A stretch of 8,163 nt of DNA from a bacterium (GTDB lineage: Bacteria; AUK180). Below are positions 5,448 through 8,163 of this stretch, piece by piece; positions within the stretch are counted from its first letter, which is position 1; every line of letters begins with the position of its first letter. The position numbers and the translations under genes were made by a program. The notes under the pieces were generated by a model. That model saw nothing but the letters and a program-made list of their open reading frames with translations, was not told where the DNA came from and ran no database searches. The stretch is from assembly GCA_030622125.1 (NCBI GenBank), contig JAUXGM010000097.1, positions 1-8,163 on the forward strand. Reading direction: 5' to 3'.

Positions 5448-7823
5448 TTAAAAACTAATATCTACACCGGCTTTTGCCCTTGCCGGCGTGCTATAAAATT
5501 TTGCAGAACCATCCTCCCAGACATCCGTAACATTTTTCGTATCAAAAATATTTGTAATCTCAAGATATATCTTGTATTTTAAACCAAACCATTTAACATT
5601 ATTGAAATACTTCCAAACGGTTCCATCAATTCTTTTATAAAGAGGGTATCTTGCATCATTGGTCAACCCCTTTTTGCCACCGTCTACAGAAGTATAGGGT
5701 TTGCCTGTGTGGAAATATCCAATCAAACTGGCCCCGTAACTTGCACTTTCATACCCGAATTGAAAGGTAAGATTATGCGTAATATCCCAATCTAACGGAA
5801 ATTCTTTCGGCGGTAATACATCTATTGAAACAAAGGGATCTGATGAGGTTCCCTTTGCATCGGATAAAGTATAGGCAAGCCGCCAATAGTAATGGTTGGA
5901 AAATCCCTTTGTAAGTTGAAGTTCAAACCCCTGTGCATAAGAATGATCAACATTCATCGGCATAGGTCTATCGCTGCCGCTTAACCTTGAATTGCCTGCA
6001 ACATACTTGACAAGATCACTTGTATTTTTATAGTAGGTAACAAGATCCAACTTTAAAACATCAGAGAGAAGATAGGTAATTCCATATTCGTAACTAACTG
6101 CATTTTCGGGATTCAGGTATTGATTATTGCTTTGATCCTTATATGACTCGTATTTCTCTTGCAAAATATACATCATCGGCGGTGCCTGATAGAAGATACC
6201 ATAAGTGAATCTAAATTTTGCCCTGTCCGTTATTGCAAATGAAACAAAACCTCTCGGTGAAAATTGTGAAACGGAATATTGTCTCCTATCATACCTAACA
6301 CCGATATTCATAACAAGATCCTGGTCCCAATCCATATAATCACGAACATAAAATGCCTGTTCGTCAACATATCTGTGATATATATCAGTGGATTCCCAAT
6401 CGGCACCGGGGTAATATACATTAAATGATCTGAGATCATAGTAACTATAAGCAAGCCCCGTCTTTATCTGATGAATACGATTGATCTGATTGACGGCATC
6501 TATCTTTACGGTGTATTGTGTGGATGTTCTGTCTGCATAAACAGGATAATCCCAACTGTACGGATCGTATTCAAATTCATATTCACTTAGTTCTTTATCA
6601 TGTACCTTTACCGATAAACCATTTTGGAATCTATATAAGAATATCTGATAAAAAAGATTCCCGGATAATCTATGTGCCCATTCAAGGTTTAACTGATTGT
6701 TCGTCTGGTGTTGTGTCGGCTGATGTTCTGCGGTTGGCGTTGTATTATATTTTTCAGTACGATAATTAATATCGGCAACCGAATACTGAAAACCAAATTT
6801 TATTTTGATCTTCGGATTTATTTTCAAGGTGAGTTTTGAAGCTGTGTCAATATAATTTCTCCAATCCCAGTTAAGAAAACCCGTTGAATATTCCTTGTCG
6901 AAACTTATCGGATAATCGGGATCGGAATATTTCGGATCAGCTCTCCATTTATAATCTCCGATGAATTGTGAACCGGATGTATAGAAAGATAAGAACGGAT
7001 AACCTCTTTTCTGTTTAAAGATTGATATCGGTCCGCCAAGTTGCCAATTAAGGTCTTTATCTCCCATATTTGCATTTTTCCAAACTAATTCGCCTGTATA
7101 GTAAGATAGACTGCCTGAATACTTTTTCCCGCCTTCCTTTGTAACAACATTTATTATCCCTGAAAGTGCGCCACCGTATTCTGCGGAATAACCGCCGGTC
7201 TTAACGGTCATTTCCTTAATGGAATTCATATTCAAATTTCCGCCGAAAGTACCTGTTATAGGATCCCTAATGGTCATACCGTCAACCATATAGTTAACCT
7301 CATCATCCCTGCCTCCTCGAATATGAAGTTGTTTTCCATCACCTATTACCCCGGGTACGGTTTGAGCCATTGCGAACATACTACCAACAGGTACATTTTC
7401 CATTTCCTGTGCCGAAATATTATGTTCGGTTGCTCCCTTAGATCTCTGGATCTTTACGACTCTTTTGTCAACAACCTTAATAATTGTTTTTGAAGCGATC
7501 CCCTTTTTCAATCTTATCGGAGATTCCGTTGAAACGCTATCAGCAGTAACGATCACATTTTCTCTCTCCTGGATACCATATTTTGCATGTTCAACTCTGA
7601 GCGTATAAAAATCCACAGATAGACCCGAGAAGAAATACTCCCCCCTTTCATCCGTTGCCTGTGAAATGTCCAATTCCTTGATGGTAATCTTTACATCCAT
7701 AATCGGATTGCCTGTTGCATCATCTAAAACAATGCCTCTAATTCCACCGGTATTACCGGCATAAGTAATGACACCGGTAAAAAGTAATATTATTATTGCG
7801 AGAAACCTGAAAGCACTCTTCAT
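5448..7823 (-). CDS. TonB-dependent outer-membrane receptor with N-terminal CarboxypepD_reg-like domain
   Basis: The 791-residue protein is an outer-membrane gated channel. Residues 1-22 are a signal peptide (cleavage after TYA). Residues about 27-107 form a CarboxypepD_reg-like Ig fold (IRGIVLDDATGNPI, TDERGEYFFSGL, YTLRVEHAKYG). Residues about 110-230 are the plug: ISAQEMENVPV, LHIRGGRDDEVNYMVDGM (166-183), then GGYSAEYGGALSGIINVVTK (210-229). The rest is a beta-barrel of many aromatic-rich strands, ending in a C-terminal Phe as is usual for Bam-assembled barrels. The segment between the Ig fold and plug (about 112-125) is where a TonB box should lie, but no classical box is obvious. There is no SusD-like partner next to it, so it is not a typical glycan-uptake pair. 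The substrate is not readable; iron complexes, vitamins or peptides are all possible. It is the first gene of the tonB operon, with its own strong promoter and ribosome binding site. Confidence 0.94.
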   Translation of the reverse strand: MKSAFRFLAIIILLFTGVITYAGNTGGIRGIVLDDATGNPIMDVKITIKELDISQATDERGEYFFSGLSVDFYTLRVEHAKYGIQERENVIVTADSVSTESPIRLKKGIASKTIIKVVDKRVVKIQRSKGATEHNISAQEMENVPVGSMFAMAQTVPGVIGDGKQLHIRGGRDDEVNYMVDGMTIRDPITGTFGGNLNMNSIKEMTVKTGGYSAEYGGALSGIINVVTKEGGKKYSGSLSYYTGELVWKNANMGDKDLNWQLGGPISIFKQKRGYPFLSFYTSGSQFIGDYKWRADPKYSDPDYPISFDKEYSTGFLNWDWRNYIDTASKLTLKINPKIKIKFGFQYSVADINYRTEKYNTTPTAEHQPTQHQTNNQLNLEWAHRLSGNLFYQIFLYRFQNGLSVKVHDKELSEYEFEYDPYSWDYPVYADRTSTQYTVKIDAVNQINRIHQIKTGLAYSYYDLRSFNVYYPGADWESTDIYHRYVDEQAFYVRDYMDWDQDLVMNIGVRYDRRQYSVSQFSPRGFVSFAITDRAKFRFTYGIFYQAPPMMYILQEKYESYKDQSNNQYLNPENAVSYEYGITYLLSDVLKLDLVTYYKNTSDLVKYVAGNSRLSGSDRPMPMNVDHSYAQGFELQLTKGFSNHYYWRLAYTLSDAKGTSSDPFVSIDVLPPKEFPLDWDITHNLTFQFGYESASYGASLIGYFHTGKPYTSVDGGKKGLTNDARYPLYKRIDGTVWKYFNNVKWFGLKYKIYLEITNIFDTKNVTDVWEDGSAKFYSTPARAKAGVDISF

Positions 7824-7828
7824 TATGT

Positions 7829-7835
7829 ACCTCCT
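7829..7835 (-). promoter_or_regulatory. Ribosome binding site of the TonB-dependent receptor
   Basis: On the - strand AGGAGGT lies 5 bases before the ATG at 7823-7821. It is a full-strength Shine-Dalgarno site, fixes the receptor start and leaves only a very short untranslated leader after the promoter. Confidence 0.88.
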
Positions 7836-7844
7836 ATTTTTTTT

Positions 7845-7873
7845 ATTATACCAAATTTTTTAAATCAAGTCAA
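7845..7873 (-). promoter_or_regulatory. Near-consensus sigma-70 promoter of the receptor-exbBDD-tonB operon
   Basis: Read on the - strand, the -35 box is TTGACT (7873-7868), the spacer is exactly 17 bp, and the -10 box is TATAAT (7850-7845). This is 11 of 12 consensus positions. Transcription should begin near 7838, giving a leader of about 15 bases with the ribosome binding site right inside it. Two 8-base A-tracts 10 bp apart lie upstream (see the next entry). No second promoter is apparent between the operon genes, so all five genes probably depend on this one. Confidence 0.82.
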
Positions 7874-7888
7874 TATTTTTTTTGATTT
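7862..7888. promoter_or_regulatory. Inverted repeat around the -35 box, possible operator
   Basis: AAATCAA (7862-7868) and TTGATTT (7882-7888) are perfect 7-bp inverted arms whose centres are 20 bp apart, about two helical turns. They flank and touch the -35 box of the operon promoter, where a dimeric repressor would block RNA polymerase. It does not resemble a Fur box. In such AT-rich DNA the arms could be chance, so this is a weak call. Confidence 0.25.
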
Positions 7889-7898
7889 TTTTTGTTTT
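7876..7898 (-). promoter_or_regulatory. Phased A-tracts, probable UP element or curved DNA upstream of the -35 box
   Basis: On the + strand two runs of eight T (7876-7883 and 7886-7893) have centres exactly 10 bp apart, and a T4 run follows at 7895-7898. A T6 run in the promoter spacer (7856-7861) is centred 21 bp from the first. Such helically phased A-tracts bend DNA and, just upstream of a -35 box, commonly bind the alpha subunit of RNA polymerase. The role is inferred from position and pattern only. Confidence 0.5.
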
Positions 7899-8049
7899 CG
7901 GAGTATTTCTTCTGAACCTCTTTACCAGAGTCCTCTTTTTATGGGGTACGGAGTTTAATATTGTTTTCCTTATTTCCTTATTAACTTATTTTCTTATTTC
8001 CTTGTCTATATTGTTCTCGGATGGTCTATCGTTATTTAAGGAAGAATCC

Positions 8050-8101
8050 GGGACACACCTCAACTTTCTTGGGACGCACCTGAACATCCGAGGTACGTCC
8101 C
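8050..8101. repeat. REP-like element: imperfect palindrome plus a direct half-copy
   Basis: GGGACGCACCT (8071-8081) and AGGTACGTCCC (8091-8101) form an 11-bp inverted repeat with one mismatch around a 9-base loop. On the - strand the mismatch becomes a U-G wobble, so a hairpin there would be fully paired. A near-identical half-copy, GGGACACACCT (8050-8060), lies 21 bp upstream in direct orientation (10 of 11 identical), and similarity continues into the next AAC. This plan, a GC-rich palindrome in AT-rich intergenic DNA with extra half-units, resembles REP elements mobilised by RAYT (Y1_Tnp) transposases. No transposase gene is in the window. Confidence 0.6.
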
Positions 8102-8134
8102 GCTTGTTTTCTGAGTTTGTATTTGTCTTTTTTT

Positions 8135-8163
8135 CATTGTCAATTGTCCATTGTCCATTGTCA
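8135..8163. repeat. 7-bp tandem repeat (CATTGTC)
   Basis: Four consecutive 7-bp units, CATTGTC, AATTGTC, CATTGTC, CATTGTC, occupy 8135-8162, and an A at 8163 suggests a further unit beyond the window. Only one base differs between units. It is a microsatellite-like array next to the REP-like palindrome; whether the two belong to one mobile unit cannot be told here. Confidence 0.85.

Larger units (their letters stand above)
7824..8163. other. Gene-free intergenic region with promoter and repeat debris
   Basis: I find no convincing coding frame or RNA gene in these 340 bp. From left to right it holds the receptor ribosome binding site, the sigma-70 promoter and its A-tracts (to about 7898), a T/C-rich stretch with scattered TTTCCTTATT-like words (about 7960-8005), a REP-like palindromic block (8050-8101), and a 7-bp tandem repeat (8135-8163) reaching the window edge. 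The gene to the right is not in view. Confidence 0.7.

Noticed and set aside
5448-7823. Receptor as SusC of a SusC/SusD glycan-uptake pair
   Set aside because: There is no SusD-like lipoprotein gene beside it; the downstream genes are exbB, exbD, exbD and tonB, and it is shorter than typical SusC proteins.
7824-7910. Fur box upstream of the TonB operon
   Set aside because: No stretch resembling the GATAAT-based Fur palindrome is found near the promoter.
7927-7941. AGAG-TC-CTCT followed by T5 as a terminator
   Set aside because: The stem has only 4 bp with a 2-base loop, too weak for an intrinsic terminator.
7958-8015. ATATTGTT repeated at 7958 and 8008, and repeated TTTCCTTATT words
   Set aside because: Short words in T-rich DNA; likely chance or low complexity rather than an element.
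8135-8163. Start of a CRISPR array
   Set aside because: The units are 7 bp and directly abut each other with no spacers, so this is a simple tandem repeat.

Overview
The window (8,163 bp, AT-rich) looks like chromosomal DNA of a Gram-negative bacterium of the FCB type. It carries a secreted protein ending in a type IX secretion (T9SS)-like sorting domain, a PorV/PorQ-like outer-membrane barrel, and a TonB-dependent receptor with an N-terminal CarboxypepD_reg-like domain. Strong AGGAGG-type ribosome binding sites and a near-consensus sigma-70 promoter (TTGACT, 17 bp, TATAAT) argue against Bacteroidota proper, whose promoters and initiation signals differ. A deeper FCB lineage such as Cloacimonadota, Marinimicrobia or a relative is a reasonable inference, but no marker gene is present to prove it.

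Left part (1-3197, + strand): two tightly linked genes. The first (1-1779, possibly cut by the window edge) is a beta-propeller-like protein with a C-terminal T9SS type A-like sorting domain. Two bases after its stop begins a signal-peptide-bearing beta-barrel protein of the PorV/PorQ type. This is joined through a very lysine-rich linker to a CsgG/LpoB-like soluble domain, an unusual architecture and the most interesting protein in the window.

Middle and right part (3233-7823, - strand): a complete TonB energy-transduction operon in the order TonB-dependent receptor, exbB, exbD, exbD, tonB. The last four genes are packed with 1-4 base overlaps or gaps of 12-15 bases. One strong promoter at 7845-7873 with phased A-tracts upstream should drive all five genes. 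ExbB and the two ExbD proteins would form the proton-driven inner-membrane motor, TonB the periplasmic lever, and the receptor the outer-membrane gate. The transported substrate cannot be read from the sequence. The two transcription units converge with only 35 bp between stop codons.

Right edge (7824-8163): 340 bp without a gene. It holds the operon promoter, a T-rich stretch, a REP-like imperfect palindrome with an extra direct half-copy, and a 7-bp tandem repeat that runs off the window. The last two look like debris or targets of a REP/RAYT-type mobile system.
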